From the NCBI RefSeq assembly GCF_029051725.1, contig NZ_JAACFU010000001.1, forward strand, positions 725,956-789,955: 64,000 nucleotides of DNA, read 5' to 3'. Under the pieces are notes generated by a model. It made no database searches. It was given only the letters and a program-made list of their open reading frames with translations, and was not told the origin of the DNA. The translations under genes were made by a program, and so were the position numbers. Shown here piece by piece: positions 1 through 8,831 of this stretch (positions within the stretch are counted from its first letter, which is position 1; each line of letters begins with the position of its first letter). This DNA is from Bradyrhizobium sp. CSS354 (GTDB lineage: Bacteria; Pseudomonadota; Alphaproteobacteria; Rhizobiales; Xanthobacteraceae).

Positions 1-58
1 AAAGCACGGCGAAGATCGCCGCGACCGTCATCAGCGCGAACACGAACCATAGCGTCAT
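1..58 (-). CDS. ccmI: Cytochrome c maturation protein CcmI/CycH, N-terminal fragment
   Basis: The first 19 codons of a minus-strand gene are present; the rest lies outside the window. The visible residues start MTLWFVFALMTVAAIFAV and form one hydrophobic segment, as at the N-terminus of CcmI (CycH), which presents apocytochrome c to the haem ligation complex in the periplasm. In rhizobia cycHJKL lies close to feuPQ, and a FeuQ/FeuP-like pair follows here at 2.1-4.3 kb, which supports the call. The identification rests on a short stretch plus context, so it is good but not certain. Confidence 0.65.
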   Translation of the reverse strand, partial: MTLWFVFALMTVAAIFAVL

Positions 59-127
59 CTGGCAAGCTTCCGGCGGCGCGCAAGCCGCGCCCACAGGTGG
101 CTTTACACCACGGCCGGATGATGCGGC

Positions 128-145
128 AATTGACAATTGTCAATT
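128..145. promoter_or_regulatory. Perfect 18-bp palindrome upstream of ccmI, FNR/FixK-like
   Basis: AATTGACAA is followed directly by its reverse complement TTGTCAATT. The inner part, TTGA-CAATTG-TCAA at 130-143, fits the FNR/FixK2 consensus TTGA-N6-TCAA. Its centre is about 78 bases upstream of the ccmI start. A start of transcription near base 95 would put the box at -41.5 and place TGTAAA (reverse of 102-107) at -10, the layout of a class II FixK promoter. A MarR-type operator is an alternative reading. The function is inferred. Confidence 0.5.
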
Positions 146-189
146 CGGCGCGACCGCGCACAGTCCCGAAGTGGTGAAAATCCAACGGC

Positions 190-459
190 TTAGCCGATCT
201 CGAAGTCCGCACTTTGAGCGGCGTCCTCGCCACGCCCGTTGAAGGCCTTCAGGAAGTATGTTCCCGGCTCGATTGCATCGGGCAATCTGATGCGCAACGC
301 CCCGACGGGAACGGGCGATGCTACCCTGGTGACGGTCTCAGGAAACTGCCGACCGCTTGCCTTCTCGACCAGCACCACCTTCGCGCCGACCATCAGCCTT
401 TGATATTTGGCAACAACGACGCGATTCTCAATTTCGATGGAACTGATAACGGATTTCAT
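190..459 (-). CDS. Hypothetical protein, 89 aa
   Basis: I do not recognise this protein. It is soluble and short, with a beta-rich look in its C-terminal part (residues around VGALRIRLP and GTYFLKAFNGRG), which resembles a small all-beta domain such as an Ig/TIG-like fold, though no signature residue proves it. I chose the ATG at 459. The frame is open up to a TTG at 525, which would add 22 residues. It is transcribed toward ccmI, but a 130-bp gap with its own palindrome separates the two, so they are probably not one operon. Confidence 0.55.
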   Translation of the reverse strand: MKSVISSIEIENRVVVAKYQRLMVGAKVVLVEKASGRQFPETVTRVASPVPVGALRIRLPDAIEPGTYFLKAFNGRGEDAAQSADFEIG

Positions 460-559
460 GCGCCCACAGATAGAAATATCAAGAATTTGCACGGCGACCG
501 TAGGGCCAGCCACCGACACCGTCAACCTGAAATTGTGATCACAAAAATATGCGCCTGGA

Positions 560-1960
560 TCAGCTCACGCGCGACGATTTGCGCTCGCCCGTGGCCGCGT
601 TCTCCGCGGCGCGGCTCATCAGCGAGGCATAATCATCGCCGAACAGCACCTGGCAGAAGCGGATCGCGGCCTGCACCTGCTGCTGCCGATAGGTGCGGAC
701 CTTGTGATCGGCGCCACGCAGCGACTGCACCAGCTGCTCGGTCGAACGCTCGACATATTGCTGGAGGTCGGAATAGGTGCGCAGCGTCACCTCGTTAATC
801 GCAAGCTCGCTCGCATAATTGCGACATGTCGCGACGAAATCGATCAGCGCCACGGCTTCCTCGACCTCGGTGCTGTCGATCCGCGCGCCCGGCGGAATGT
901 CCTTCTCGGCGCGCTGGCGCAGGATGCGGCGGACGCGGCCGGGCACACTGTCGATCTCGGATTGCAGCGCGTTGGAGATGTCGGCCCGGATCGAGGTCAA
1001 CTGCTTGCCCCAGGCGGAATCGTTGCGCAGGTCGAGCTCGGTACGCAGGCCTCGGACGCCGTCGTGCAGCGTCTTGAGATTGCCGGCGACATTGTCGAAA
1101 TGGCCGCGCTTGATGTCCATGCGCAGGATGGCGGCCACGCAGGACAGATCATGCAGCGCCATCGTGACGGCGACGCCATAGGGCGTTGCCGCGACACGGA
1201 TCTCGTCGTCGGACGCGGCAATCTTGATGGCGAGGCGGATGATCTGCCATGGCGCGGTCATCCGCTGCATGACGATGGAGAGCGCGAAGGGCAGCATCTG
1301 CGGCGTCTGGAGGACGGGAATGTTGAGCGCGGCAGTCACCGAGGCGATCTGGGCATCGCTGAAGGCGCGCAAAGAGCGCGGCAGCTTCTCGTTCAAGGTG
1401 GCGATGGCGTCGCGGACCGCGAGCACCGCCCCGGTCGAATAGAGATCCTCGATCACGTTGGGCGGACCGACGCGGGCGAGCGCACGCGATTTGTCACCCC
1501 CGCCCGGCCCCGTCAGCTCGAAGATGGCATCCGCGGCGACCGCCTGGAGCTTCGAGGCCAGCGCTTCGACCTGCCCTGCACTGTCGGCCGGCATGCGCGC
1601 TAGCGCCGCCTCGAATTCGCTCAGCTTGGCCGAAGCACCGTCGCGGCCGAGCCATTGCCAGATCGGAGCCAGCGAAGAGCGGCGGATCTGCCCGGCCCGG
1701 ATCGGGGCGCCCGCTTCGACCAGGAATGGTTCCAGCACCTGGAACAGTAGCCGCGACAGATCGTCCGTACGCGGCGGTGGGGCCGCGTCGGCTTCCGTCT
1801 TGCGGACGATCTTGCGCAGCTGGTCGAGCACGAGGGTTGCCACGGCCGTGTCCTGGCCGCGCTCGAGCGCACGCTCGAACTCCCGCATCAGCAGTGCCTG
1901 CGCCTGCGGCGGGAGCTGCGCGAGATATTCCCTCAGCCGCTCGATCGATGTCTGGCTCAT
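560..1960 (-). CDS. Conserved hypothetical protein, 466 aa
   Basis: This long open frame starts MSQTSIERLREYLAQLPP and has strong GC bias at third codon positions, so it is surely coding, but I cannot assign a function. There is no signal peptide or obvious membrane segment. It is helical throughout, with a Leu/Gln/Arg-rich N-terminus and a C-terminal third with coiled-coil character (around STEQLVQSLRGADHKV). No catalytic motif is visible. It lies about 160 bp downstream of the feuQ-like stop and on the same strand, so co-transcription is possible. A cytoplasmic structural or regulatory role is only a guess. Confidence 0.75.
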   Translation of the reverse strand: MSQTSIERLREYLAQLPPQAQALLMREFERALERGQDTAVATLVLDQLRKIVRKTEADAAPPPRTDDLSRLLFQVLEPFLVEAGAPIRAGQIRRSSLAPIWQWLGRDGASAKLSEFEAALARMPADSAGQVEALASKLQAVAADAIFELTGPGGGDKSRALARVGPPNVIEDLYSTGAVLAVRDAIATLNEKLPRSLRAFSDAQIASVTAALNIPVLQTPQMLPFALSIVMQRMTAPWQIIRLAIKIAASDDEIRVAATPYGVAVTMALHDLSCVAAILRMDIKRGHFDNVAGNLKTLHDGVRGLRTELDLRNDSAWGKQLTSIRADISNALQSEIDSVPGRVRRILRQRAEKDIPPGARIDSTEVEEAVALIDFVATCRNYASELAINEVTLRTYSDLQQYVERSTEQLVQSLRGADHKVRTYRQQQVQAAIRFCQVLFGDDYASLMSRAAENAATGERKSSRVS

Positions 1961-2119
1961 GCGCCCGGGTAATGAACGGTAAAATGGCGGACGTGGGATC
2001 CGTCCTGCCCGATCATAGGTGGGCCCACTTAAGAAGCCGTTTAGGAAGTCGCTCCGAATACCCCGGGTTTCGTCCGGATCGACGTGCCGCAGGCCAAATA
2101 GTCATGTCGGAACAAGGCA

Positions 2120-3541
2120 TTATATTCCGGGGAGGACCAGCTCCGCCCGCAGCCCCCCGCTCGGCGCGCGGCCAAGTGAGAGGCTGCCGCCGTAGAGCGC
2201 AGCGAGCTCGGTCACGATCGACAGCCCAAGCCCAGATCCCGGCTTGGACTCGTCGAGCCGCTGGCCGCGCCGTGAGACCTGCGCGCGCTCGGCCTCCGAC
2301 AGACCGCGGCCGTCGTCGTCAACGACGATATGCAGCCGCGGAGCGGCGCTCGTCTGATGGGGCGCTTCCACTAGAACTTCGATGAAGACCCGCGAGGCCG
2401 CCCATTTGCAGGCGTTGTCGACGAGATTGCCGACCATCTCCTCCAGATCCTGCCGCTCGCCGCGAAATTTCGCCGACGGATCGGCCTCGGCCTCGACCAC
2501 GATGCCGCGGCCGCGGTGGATCTTCTCCATGGTCCGCCGCAGTGCCTCGATGGCCGGTGCCACCTCCGTCACCGTCGCGACGACCGAGACCCGCGCCGCG
2601 ATGCGCGCGCGCTCGAGATGATGGGCGACCTGGTCACGCATCACGTCGGCCTGCTCCATCACCTTTGCCGCGAATGGATCGGTGGCATGCGCGCCGGCCT
2701 CGTTCACGATGACCGAGAGCGGCGTCTTGATGGCGTGGGCGAGATTGCCGACGTGGGTGCGTGCGCGCTCGACGATCTCGCGATTGGCGTCGATCAGCGC
2801 GTTGGTCTCGCGCGCCAGCGGCGCGATCTCGACCGGGAACTCGCCCTCGAGTCGCTCCGCGCGCCCGGACCGGATGTCGGCGATGGATTCGGAGATGCGC
2901 TTGAGCGGCGCGAGACCGAAGCGGACCTGGAACACGGTGGTCAGCAGCAGCACGATGCCGAGTGCGGTGAAGGTGCCGCCGAGGTAGTAATCGAAACTGC
3001 GCGTCTCGTCGAAAATCTCGGTGTCGTCGCCGGCGACACTGACGAGAAATTTGCCGTCCGCGCCGAGATCGACCGGCCGCTCCACCATCCGCAGGTTCTG
3101 TCCCTCGGGACCGTCGACATAAGCGATCCGGATGCCGGCGGCGGTGAGCTCGGTGCCCTGCTCTTCCAGCTTCGGCAGCTTCTTGTCCCAAAGCGAGCGC
3201 GAGGACCGCACCTCCGGCTTTTCGGTGTCGGTACGCGTGATCTGCCAGTACCAGCCGGACAACGGCAGCTCGAACAGAGGCTCGCCGAGCGACTGGAACT
3301 GGCGATCCGGCGGCTCGTCGGGGGTGGCGACCTCGGCGATCAGCGTGCGGAGATAGAGATTGAGCCGGCGGTCGAAGGCGCGCTCGGTGGCGTTCTTGTA
3401 GACCGACGACAGCACCACGCCGGTGATGGCCAGGATCACCACGAGCCACGCGGTCGCCGACAGGAACAGGCGGTTCGCGAGCGAGCTGGCGGGCATCGGA
3501 ATGATCCCGGAGGCGCGGGGTGGCATGGCGTCGGAACTCAT
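2120..3541 (-). CDS. feuQ: Sensor histidine kinase, FeuQ/PhoQ type
   Basis: A 473-residue membrane sensor kinase. There is a transmembrane segment near residues 24-47, a periplasmic sensor region of about 135 residues, a second membrane segment near 186-208, a HAMP-like linker, then the H-box GNLAHAIKTPLSVIVNEAG with the phospho-accepting His at about 269. The ATP-binding region shows DDDGRGLS and GSGLGLSIV near the C-terminus. The H-box form is that of the PhoQ/FeuQ group. The regulator gene lies 76 bp upstream on the same strand, the usual order for this pair. In rhizobia FeuPQ controls iron-related or osmotic and glucan-export functions; the signal sensed here is unknown. Confidence 0.85.
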   Translation of the reverse strand: MSSDAMPPRASGIIPMPASSLANRLFLSATAWLVVILAITGVVLSSVYKNATERAFDRRLNLYLRTLIAEVATPDEPPDRQFQSLGEPLFELPLSGWYWQITRTDTEKPEVRSSRSLWDKKLPKLEEQGTELTAAGIRIAYVDGPEGQNLRMVERPVDLGADGKFLVSVAGDDTEIFDETRSFDYYLGGTFTALGIVLLLTTVFQVRFGLAPLKRISESIADIRSGRAERLEGEFPVEIAPLARETNALIDANREIVERARTHVGNLAHAIKTPLSVIVNEAGAHATDPFAAKVMEQADVMRDQVAHHLERARIAARVSVVATVTEVAPAIEALRRTMEKIHRGRGIVVEAEADPSAKFRGERQDLEEMVGNLVDNACKWAASRVFIEVLVEAPHQTSAAPRLHIVVDDDGRGLSEAERAQVSRRGQRLDESKPGSGLGLSIVTELAALYGGSLSLGRAPSGGLRAELVLPGI

Positions 3542-3617
3542 GACCCGAACAAGGCCTCTGCCGCGCCGCCCGTCAAGCCAAGATACGTCCAGACAAGATA
3601 GTTCGAGACACCGCGCT

Positions 3618-4289
3618 TCAAGCGCCAGGGGCCGGCGGGGTCAGGAGATAGCCGAGGCCACGGACGGTCTGGATGATGTCGACGTCGAGCTTCTTGCGGA
3701 TGCGGCCGACGAAGACCTCGATGGTGTTGGAGTCGCGATCGAAGTCCTGGTCGTAGAGATGCTCGACCAGCTCGGTGCGGGACACGACGCGGCCCGAATG
3801 GTGCATCAGGTAGGCCAGAAGCCGATATTCGTGCGAGGTCATCTTGATGGGATTGCCTGATACGCTGACCCGTCCGGTCCTGGTGTCCAGCGTGACGGGG
3901 CCGCAGCTCAGCTCGCTCTGGGCGTGGCCGGTGGAGCGGCGCAGCAGCGCGCGGATGCGCGCCAGCACCTCCTCCAGGTGGAACGGCTTTGCGACATAGT
4001 CGTCGGCGCCGGCATCGAAGCCCTGGACCTTGTCGCTCCAGCGGTCGCGCGCGGTGAGGATCAGCACCGGCATGGTGCGTCCGTTGCGCCGCCAGGCCTC
4101 CAGCACCGAGATGCCGTCCTTCTTCGGCAGGCCGATGTCGAGCACCACGGCGTCGTAGGGCTCGTTGTCACCGAGATAATGCCCCTCCTCCCCGTCGAAG
4201 GCGCGATCGACGACATATCCGGCGTCGGTCAGGGCCTTCGTAAGCTGGCGATTGAGATCGGGGTCGTCCTCAACGACGAGCAGGCGCAC
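3618..4289 (-). CDS. feuP: Response regulator, FeuP/PhoP (OmpR family)
   Basis: A 223-residue two-domain regulator. The receiver domain shows the acidic pocket VEDD near residues 6-9, the phospho-acceptor Asp51 in VVLDIGLPKKDG, and a conserved Lys in YVAKPFHLEE. The C-terminal winged helix contains SHEYRLLAYLMHHSGRVVSR and the recognition region RDSNTIEVFVGRIRKKL, as in PhoP/OmpR. It precedes the cognate kinase gene in the same direction. The start ATG at 4289 gives the usual first strand MRLLVVEDD. The target genes cannot be read from the window. Confidence 0.9.
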   Translation of the reverse strand: MRLLVVEDDPDLNRQLTKALTDAGYVVDRAFDGEEGHYLGDNEPYDAVVLDIGLPKKDGISVLEAWRRNGRTMPVLILTARDRWSDKVQGFDAGADDYVAKPFHLEEVLARIRALLRRSTGHAQSELSCGPVTLDTRTGRVSVSGNPIKMTSHEYRLLAYLMHHSGRVVSRTELVEHLYDQDFDRDSNTIEVFVGRIRKKLDVDIIQTVRGLGYLLTPPAPGA

Positions 4290-4519
4290 GCTTCTCTCCA
4301 GGATTAGGCCGCATGAACACCCGCACAGATGAGCAATTCCGGCGTGAACTGAATATGAACACGGGGAACCGGCCGCGTTACTTTTTGGTCATATCCGACC
4401 TGTTCGCGGTCAACGCACTGCGCCCGCCAGGCCATCGGACGAACCGGCGGCATGGCGGGCGCAATGTGCCGCGTTGCGCGGCGAGTCGGAAGGTGCGAAC
4501 CGTCCGGTCGATCTGCCGA

Positions 4520-4675
4520 TCAGGTCCGGAAGAACACGAACCAGATGACGGCGAGGATCAGGATCGCGAGCCCGGTGGATATGGCGAGCAGCGCCGCCAC
4601 CGACGGCCCGGGCTCGCCCTGGCGCGCCTCGGTTGGAGTTTCCACGATCTGACGTTGGTCTCGCGTGGTTGCCAT
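4520..4675 (-). CDS. Small single-pass membrane protein, 51 aa
   Basis: A short frame runs from ATG at 4675 to TGA at 4520. The first 24 residues are polar and rich in Thr, Glu, Gln and Arg (MATTRDQRQIVETPTEARQG). They are followed by one strong membrane helix (AALLAISTGLAILILAVIWF) and a short basic end, FVFFRT. The pattern of a polar head and a single C-terminal helix suggests a tail-anchored or inner-membrane microprotein. It sits upstream of feuP on the same strand with about 230 bp between them. I know of no function; codon use fits a real gene. Confidence 0.6.
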   Translation of the reverse strand: MATTRDQRQIVETPTEARQGEPGPSVAALLAISTGLAILILAVIWFVFFRT

Positions 4676-4909
4676 GGTGACCTCAATTTCTGGGCGTCGC
4701 GTCTGATGGCCGCGACTCCTCGCGGCGGAATGTCCCGTGGCAACGCATGATGGGATATGATGTTCCGGCCTTTGCGGCCGGATCAGGCTGCAACCGCTCG
4801 CCGGGCGGCCGGTTAACGCAGTTGCAAGATTCAGCGAACCGCCTTGCTATGATTCGTTGTTCCCCGATGGTATCTTCGTGTTCTGTCCCCGTTGCGTTTG
4901 GAGTAGCCC

Positions 4910-5893
4910 ATGGCCCCCCGCGCCAATTGGAAGGGTTTTCTGCGTTTGTCGCTCGTGACCTGCCCGGTCGCGCTCTATCCGGCCACTTCGGATACCGAGA
5001 AGGTCTCGTTCAACCAGATCAACCGCAAGACCGGGCACCGGATCAAGTACCTCAAGGTCGACGCCGAGACCGGTGACGAGGTGACCTCGGAGGACATCGT
5101 CAAGGGCTACAAGGTCGACACGGACACCTACATCGAGGTCACCAAGGACGAGCTCGACGACATCGCGCTGGAGTCCACCCACACGATCGAGATCGACGAG
5201 TTCGTACCGAAGACCGACATCGACAGTCGCTATCTGATCCGCCCCTATTATCTCGTGCCCGATGGCAAGGTCGGCCACGACGCCTTTGCGGTGATCCGCG
5301 AGACGATCCGGAGCATGGACAAGGTCGCGATCGGCCGCGTGGTGCTGACCAACCGCGAGCACATCATCGCGCTGGAGTCGCTCGGGAGCGGCCTGATGGG
5401 GACGCTGCTGCGCTACCCCTATGAGGTGCGCGGCGAGAAGGACTATTTCGACGACATCCAGGACGTGAAGCTGACCAAGGACATGCTCGACCTTGCAAAG
5501 CACATCGTCGAGAAGAAGTCCGGCGCGTTCGAGCCCGAGCTGTTCGAGGACCATTACGAGACCGCGCTGATCGACCTCATCAACAAGAAGCGCAGCGGCG
5601 CGCCCATCACCGCGAAAGCCGCGCCCAAGACCGGCGGCAACGTCATCAACCTCATGGACGCGCTGAAGAAGAGCATCGCGAACGAGAAGGACGCAGGTCC
5701 CGCGGCGAAGGTGGCCAGGGATGCGACCAAGGACACCGTCAAGGACAAGAAACCGAAGAAGCGCGTCGAAGGCCAGCGCGAGATGCTGCTGCCGATCGCC
5801 GGCAAGGGCGGCAAGGACGCTGCTGCGAAAGCCGCTCCCAAAAAAGCCGACAAGCCGGTGCGCGCGCAGGCGCGGGCGAAGAAGGCCGGCTAG
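4910..5893 (+). CDS. ku: Non-homologous end-joining protein Ku
   Basis: A 327-residue bacterial Ku. It begins with the family signature MAPRANWKGFLRLSLVTCPV and continues with the ring-forming core (SFNQINRKTGHRIKYLKVD, IDEFVPKTDIDSRYLIRPYY, IGRVVLTNREHIIAL). The tail after about residue 255 is Lys/Ala-rich, as in Ku proteins with an extended basic DNA-binding end. Ku homodimers bind double-strand break ends and recruit LigD. No ligD is adjacent, so the partner must be elsewhere in the genome, or Ku acts with another ligase. Rhizobial genomes often carry several ku copies. Confidence 0.95.
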   Translation: MAPRANWKGFLRLSLVTCPVALYPATSDTEKVSFNQINRKTGHRIKYLKVDAETGDEVTSEDIVKGYKVDTDTYIEVTKDELDDIALESTHTIEIDEFVPKTDIDSRYLIRPYYLVPDGKVGHDAFAVIRETIRSMDKVAIGRVVLTNREHIIALESLGSGLMGTLLRYPYEVRGEKDYFDDIQDVKLTKDMLDLAKHIVEKKSGAFEPELFEDHYETALIDLINKKRSGAPITAKAAPKTGGNVINLMDALKKSIANEKDAGPAAKVARDATKDTVKDKKPKKRVEGQREMLLPIAGKGGKDAAAKAAPKKADKPVRAQARAKKAG

Positions 5894-5951
5894 CAGCATC
5901 GCACCAGCGGCCACGCCGTGATGCCTCCCCTCGCCGATCGGCCGACCTGAC

Positions 5952-6188
5952 ATGCCCTGGTCGACCGCGTTCGACGAACCCATATCGTTACGTGGCGGGC
6001 GCAAGCTGCGGACGCTGCAAGAAGCTGCCGATCACATCATGCGACTGCCCGAGGATACGCAGCATGCGAGCCACTGGCAGATCGCGATCGAAACCCTGAT
6101 CAACGCAGCCGAGACCGGCGGCGGCTGGATGATGTTCGCCCGCATCGCGGTGTTACGGGCGCTGAATGCGGACGGTCGGCGCAAGTGA
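5952..6188 (+). CDS. Hypothetical protein, 78 aa
   Basis: A small protein starting MPWSTAFDEPISLRGGRKLR. The central part, LQEAADHIMRLPEDTQHASHW, and the helix after it look like a compact helical domain of about 75 residues. There is no membrane segment or signal peptide. It lies 58 bp downstream of ku on the same strand and could be in the same transcript. I recognise the general shape of a small conserved rhizobial protein but no function; a link to DNA repair would be a guess from position only. Confidence 0.65.
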   Translation: MPWSTAFDEPISLRGGRKLRTLQEAADHIMRLPEDTQHASHWQIAIETLINAAETGGGWMMFARIAVLRALNADGRRK

Positions 6189-6733
6189 GCCCGGCGCCCC
6201 GCTCGAGAACAGGCTCAACAATCCGTTAAGCCAAGCCCGCGCTTTCAGCGTCTACCTGCGGCCGGCGGCGGCACGTAATCCTACGGAAGACAAAATTAAC
6301 CGCCGGTACCCGCTCAGCGCAGCATGCTCGCCCCTGATTAGACTCGGGATTCATAGCCTCGTGCAGCAGCAGGACGCCAGAAAAAACTACATCGGCATCG
6401 TCAACGACGCGGCCGAGGAAGAAAGCCCCGCCGGCCGCTCCGCGCGGGCGCAGCCGTGGGCGATGAGCTATCTGGTCGGACGCCTGGCAGCAGTGCTGAA
6501 ACGCTCCGGGAAGGCCGCGCCGGAACGCCAGATCTCGTCCTGAGAGGCGATGAAGACATCGCCAAATGCGTCCGAATTGGGTGACGAAACCTTAAGTCAA
6601 TCGATGACACCATATCAAACGGCAGGTGAGGACCGTCCACCTGCGTTTTGACGCGCCCACGAAAATTAGTGAATCAATTTACCATTCCGAAAACGGCACC
6701 AGCCTAAGTTGGACGGATGAACAGGAGTTGACG
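6189..6733. other. Gene-poor stretch between the 78-aa gene and the pilin
   Basis: Over 500 bp with no clearly supported gene. It may hold one short frame (6361-6543). The last 100 bp are AT-richer and form the pilin promoter region. They contain a GANTC methylation site (GAATC, about 6671-6675) followed by TTTACCAT, one base away from the CtrA half-site TTAACCAT. I see no repeat or terminator here. Confidence 0.4.
6361..6543 (+). CDS. Possible small protein, 60 aa, GTG start
   Basis: The frame from GTG at 6361 to TGA at 6541 has mostly G or C at third codon positions, and the translation has plausible composition (ARKNYIGIVNDAAEEES, then SYLVGRLAAVLKRSGK). There is no convincing ribosome binding site and no recognised domain, and the open frame extends further upstream. 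It could be a real small protein with an amphipathic C-terminal helix, or chance. I list it because the codon pattern is better than in the surrounding DNA. Confidence 0.3.
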   Translation: MQQQDARKNYIGIVNDAAEEESPAGRSARAQPWAMSYLVGRLAAVLKRSGKAAPERQISS

Positions 6734-6898
6734 ATGACTTTGCTCAAGTCATTTCTTGCCGATGAAAATGGTGCCACTGCCATCGAGTATTGTCTGATTG
6801 CCACCGGGATCGCGTTTGCGATCATCGCGGCCGTGAACAATACGGGCAGCGCACTCCTGAGCGGCAAATTCAACTCGATCAGCGCGGCGGTGAAGTAG
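6734..6898 (+). CDS. Flp-family type IVb pilin
   Basis: A 54-residue pilin precursor. After a short leader comes DENGATAIEYCLIATGIAFAI, the classic Flp/Fap signature with the Glu-Tyr pair at the start of the hydrophobic N-terminal helix. Prepilin peptidase should cut just before this motif (GATAIEY). The start ATG at 6734 has AGGAG seven bases upstream; a longer in-frame start would ruin the leader. Flp pilins build thin adhesive pili with the Cpa/Tad machinery, but no cpa or tad gene is in the window. The body is short, as is normal for this family. Confidence 0.9.
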   Translation: MTLLKSFLADENGATAIEYCLIATGIAFAIIAAVNNTGSALLSGKFNSISAAVK

Positions 6899-7079
6899 CC
6901 GGCATAGGCAGGCCGCAATCTCGTCAGCACGAGTCCGCGTGCAACGCGCCGGGTGACGGGCTCCTCTTTCCGATGCGGCGGCGACCCCTGTTTGATTCTC
7001 GCGAAGTTCGCACTATGGCGTTGTGTCGTGCGGCTGCGCCATCGTAGAGCGTAAGCTCAAACTGCAGCGGCCCGATGAC

Positions 7080-8642
7080 ATGATTCCTTGCGACAAGCCG
7101 ACCTCGACAATCCGGGCTCGTCTTGGCTCGGACCGGTCGGTGGCGATCACCGTTCTTGCCGTGCTGGCGGCCGTGTCGTTTCTTCCGGTGCTGCTGACGC
7201 CTATCCCCGCGATGGTCGACTATCCCAATCACCTCGCCCGGATGTATATTCTGAGCGAGAACGGCACCCCCAACGCCAATCCGCATTACGAAGTGGCCTG
7301 GGCATTCTATCCCAACCTTGGAATGGATCTGCTGGTCCCGCAGATGGCACGGCTGATCAGCGTCGAGAATGCCACACGGCTGTTTCTGCTCCTGAGCCAA
7401 TTGCTGATCGTCGGGGGCGCGCTTTTGCTCGAATGGGCCCGGAAGGGACGGGTCCATCTCGCCGGCTTTGCGGCGCTCGCTTTCCTTTACTGTCTGCCGT
7501 TTAGCTGGGGCTTCGTGAATTTCGAGTTCGGACTGGGCCTCGCTCTCTGCGGCATCGCCATCTATCTGATGCTTGCGGAACGCCCATGGCCGCTGCGTTT
7601 CGTCGTCAACATGGTGTTCGTCGCTGCGCTGTTTGCGGCGCATTTCTTCTCCCTCGGCATCTACGGCGCGACGCTCGGGGTCTACGAGCTCTCGCGCATT
7701 CGCCATGGGCGAGTATCGTACGGTGTCGCCGCCGCGCGGCTCGGCGCGCTGGCCCTACCGGCGCTTGCCCTGTTTGGGATCATGCGCATGACCGCGGGAT
7801 CGATCGGAAGCGAAGGAACGAGCTGGTTCCTCGGATTCAAGCCGATCTGGCCGTTGCGCATCATGAACGGTTACAATTTGACGGTCGCGGCAGCGACCGG
7901 GCTGGCATTGATGATCTCGCTGTTCTTCGCCGCAAGACGCGGCGTCCTCAAGCTCGAGACAGCCGGGATCTGGCTCGCGATCGGCTTCGCGCTGCTCTAC
8001 GTCGTCATTCCCTCGAAGCTGTTCGGAACCTCGTTCGTCGACCTGCGCGTGATTCCCGCTGCGGCTCTGATCCTGCCGGCCTTCTGCTCGCTGACGCTGC
8101 CCAGCCGGACATGGAGAATGGCAGCGCTCGCCGCGATCAGTGGCGTCATCCTGATCAATCTCGCCGTCGTGCTCGCGGTGTGGTTGCCTTACCGCACTGA
8201 CTATGCGGCCATCGTCGAGTCGTTCCACAAGATCGATCGCGGCTCGCGCATCCTCGTCGCCAGCACGGACGACAATGGAGACCCGCCCTTCGCCGACCTC
8301 ACCTCATATCCGATGTATTATGCGCCTACGCTCGCCGTGCACTATGCCAACGCGTTCGTGCCCAATCTATTCACGGAAGCGGGCAAGCAGCCCGTGCGGG
8401 CCCGCGAGGACGTGCGCCATCTTGCCATTCCCTACGGGGGGCCGGTGCCGCTGGGCGTGCTTACCGCGATTGCGGCAAGCCGGCCGCCGGCTGACGTTCC
8501 GCCGTTCGTCCGCACCTGGCACCAGGATTACGACTATCTCTACGTCCTCGGGCCGCGGGTCGCAAACCCGCTGCCGGATCTGCTGGAAGCGCTGGACACT
8601 TCGGAGCGATTTATTCTCTACAAGATCCGCCGCAGGTTCTAG
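7080..8642 (+). CDS. Polytopic membrane protein, GT-C-like, 520 aa
   Basis: A large hydrophobic protein with roughly ten to twelve membrane helices. The first begins about residue 20 (AITVLAVLAAVSFLPVLL). It is followed by a loop with DYPNHLARM, an acidic and polar motif placed like the catalytic loop-1 Asp of GT-C lipid-dependent glycosyltransferases. A soluble C-terminal part starts near residue 370. The next two genes on the same strand encode a polyprenyl-phosphate sugar transferase and a methyltransferase, which suggests glycan or glycolipid assembly. Start: ATG at 7080, with an alternative GTG at 7023. The exact activity is unknown. Confidence 0.7.
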   Translation: MIPCDKPTSTIRARLGSDRSVAITVLAVLAAVSFLPVLLTPIPAMVDYPNHLARMYILSENGTPNANPHYEVAWAFYPNLGMDLLVPQMARLISVENATRLFLLLSQLLIVGGALLLEWARKGRVHLAGFAALAFLYCLPFSWGFVNFEFGLGLALCGIAIYLMLAERPWPLRFVVNMVFVAALFAAHFFSLGIYGATLGVYELSRIRHGRVSYGVAAARLGALALPALALFGIMRMTAGSIGSEGTSWFLGFKPIWPLRIMNGYNLTVAAATGLALMISLFFAARRGVLKLETAGIWLAIGFALLYVVIPSKLFGTSFVDLRVIPAAALILPAFCSLTLPSRTWRMAALAAISGVILINLAVVLAVWLPYRTDYAAIVESFHKIDRGSRILVASTDDNGDPPFADLTSYPMYYAPTLAVHYANAFVPNLFTEAGKQPVRAREDVRHLAIPYGGPVPLGVLTAIAASRPPADVPPFVRTWHQDYDYLYVLGPRVANPLPDLLEALDTSERFILYKIRRRF

Positions 8643-8668
8643 GCCGCAAGTCCTAGGCCGCAAGTCCT
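8641..8668. repeat. Short tandem repeat, two 14-bp units
   Basis: The unit AGGCCGCAAGTCCT occurs twice head to tail at 8641-8654 and 8655-8668, with a partial third copy after it. The first unit overlaps the stop codon of the upstream membrane-protein gene, so the repeat sits exactly at the gene end. It has the look of a replication-slippage product and carries no obvious hairpin. Confidence 0.7.
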
Positions 8669-8831
8669 GGGCCAAAGCCGCAGCCGCCCAGCGTGGTTAA
8701 TCGGGCATCACCATTCGCGCCGCCTTTTGGAGGCCACCCGCGGTGCCCCATATCCTTAATGGTTGTGGCAAGGCGACCTTAACCACCGCCGGCATAGACT
8801 TCCGCTCCTGCAACGAGTTGGACTCTCTCGC

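Noticed and set aside
534..543. TGTGATCACA, looks like a CRP site
   Set aside because: The two halves touch; CRP and FNR sites need about six bases between them.
4313..4750. Plus-strand frame of 145 codons
   Set aside because: Overlaps the more convincing minus-strand 51-residue membrane protein and has poor composition.
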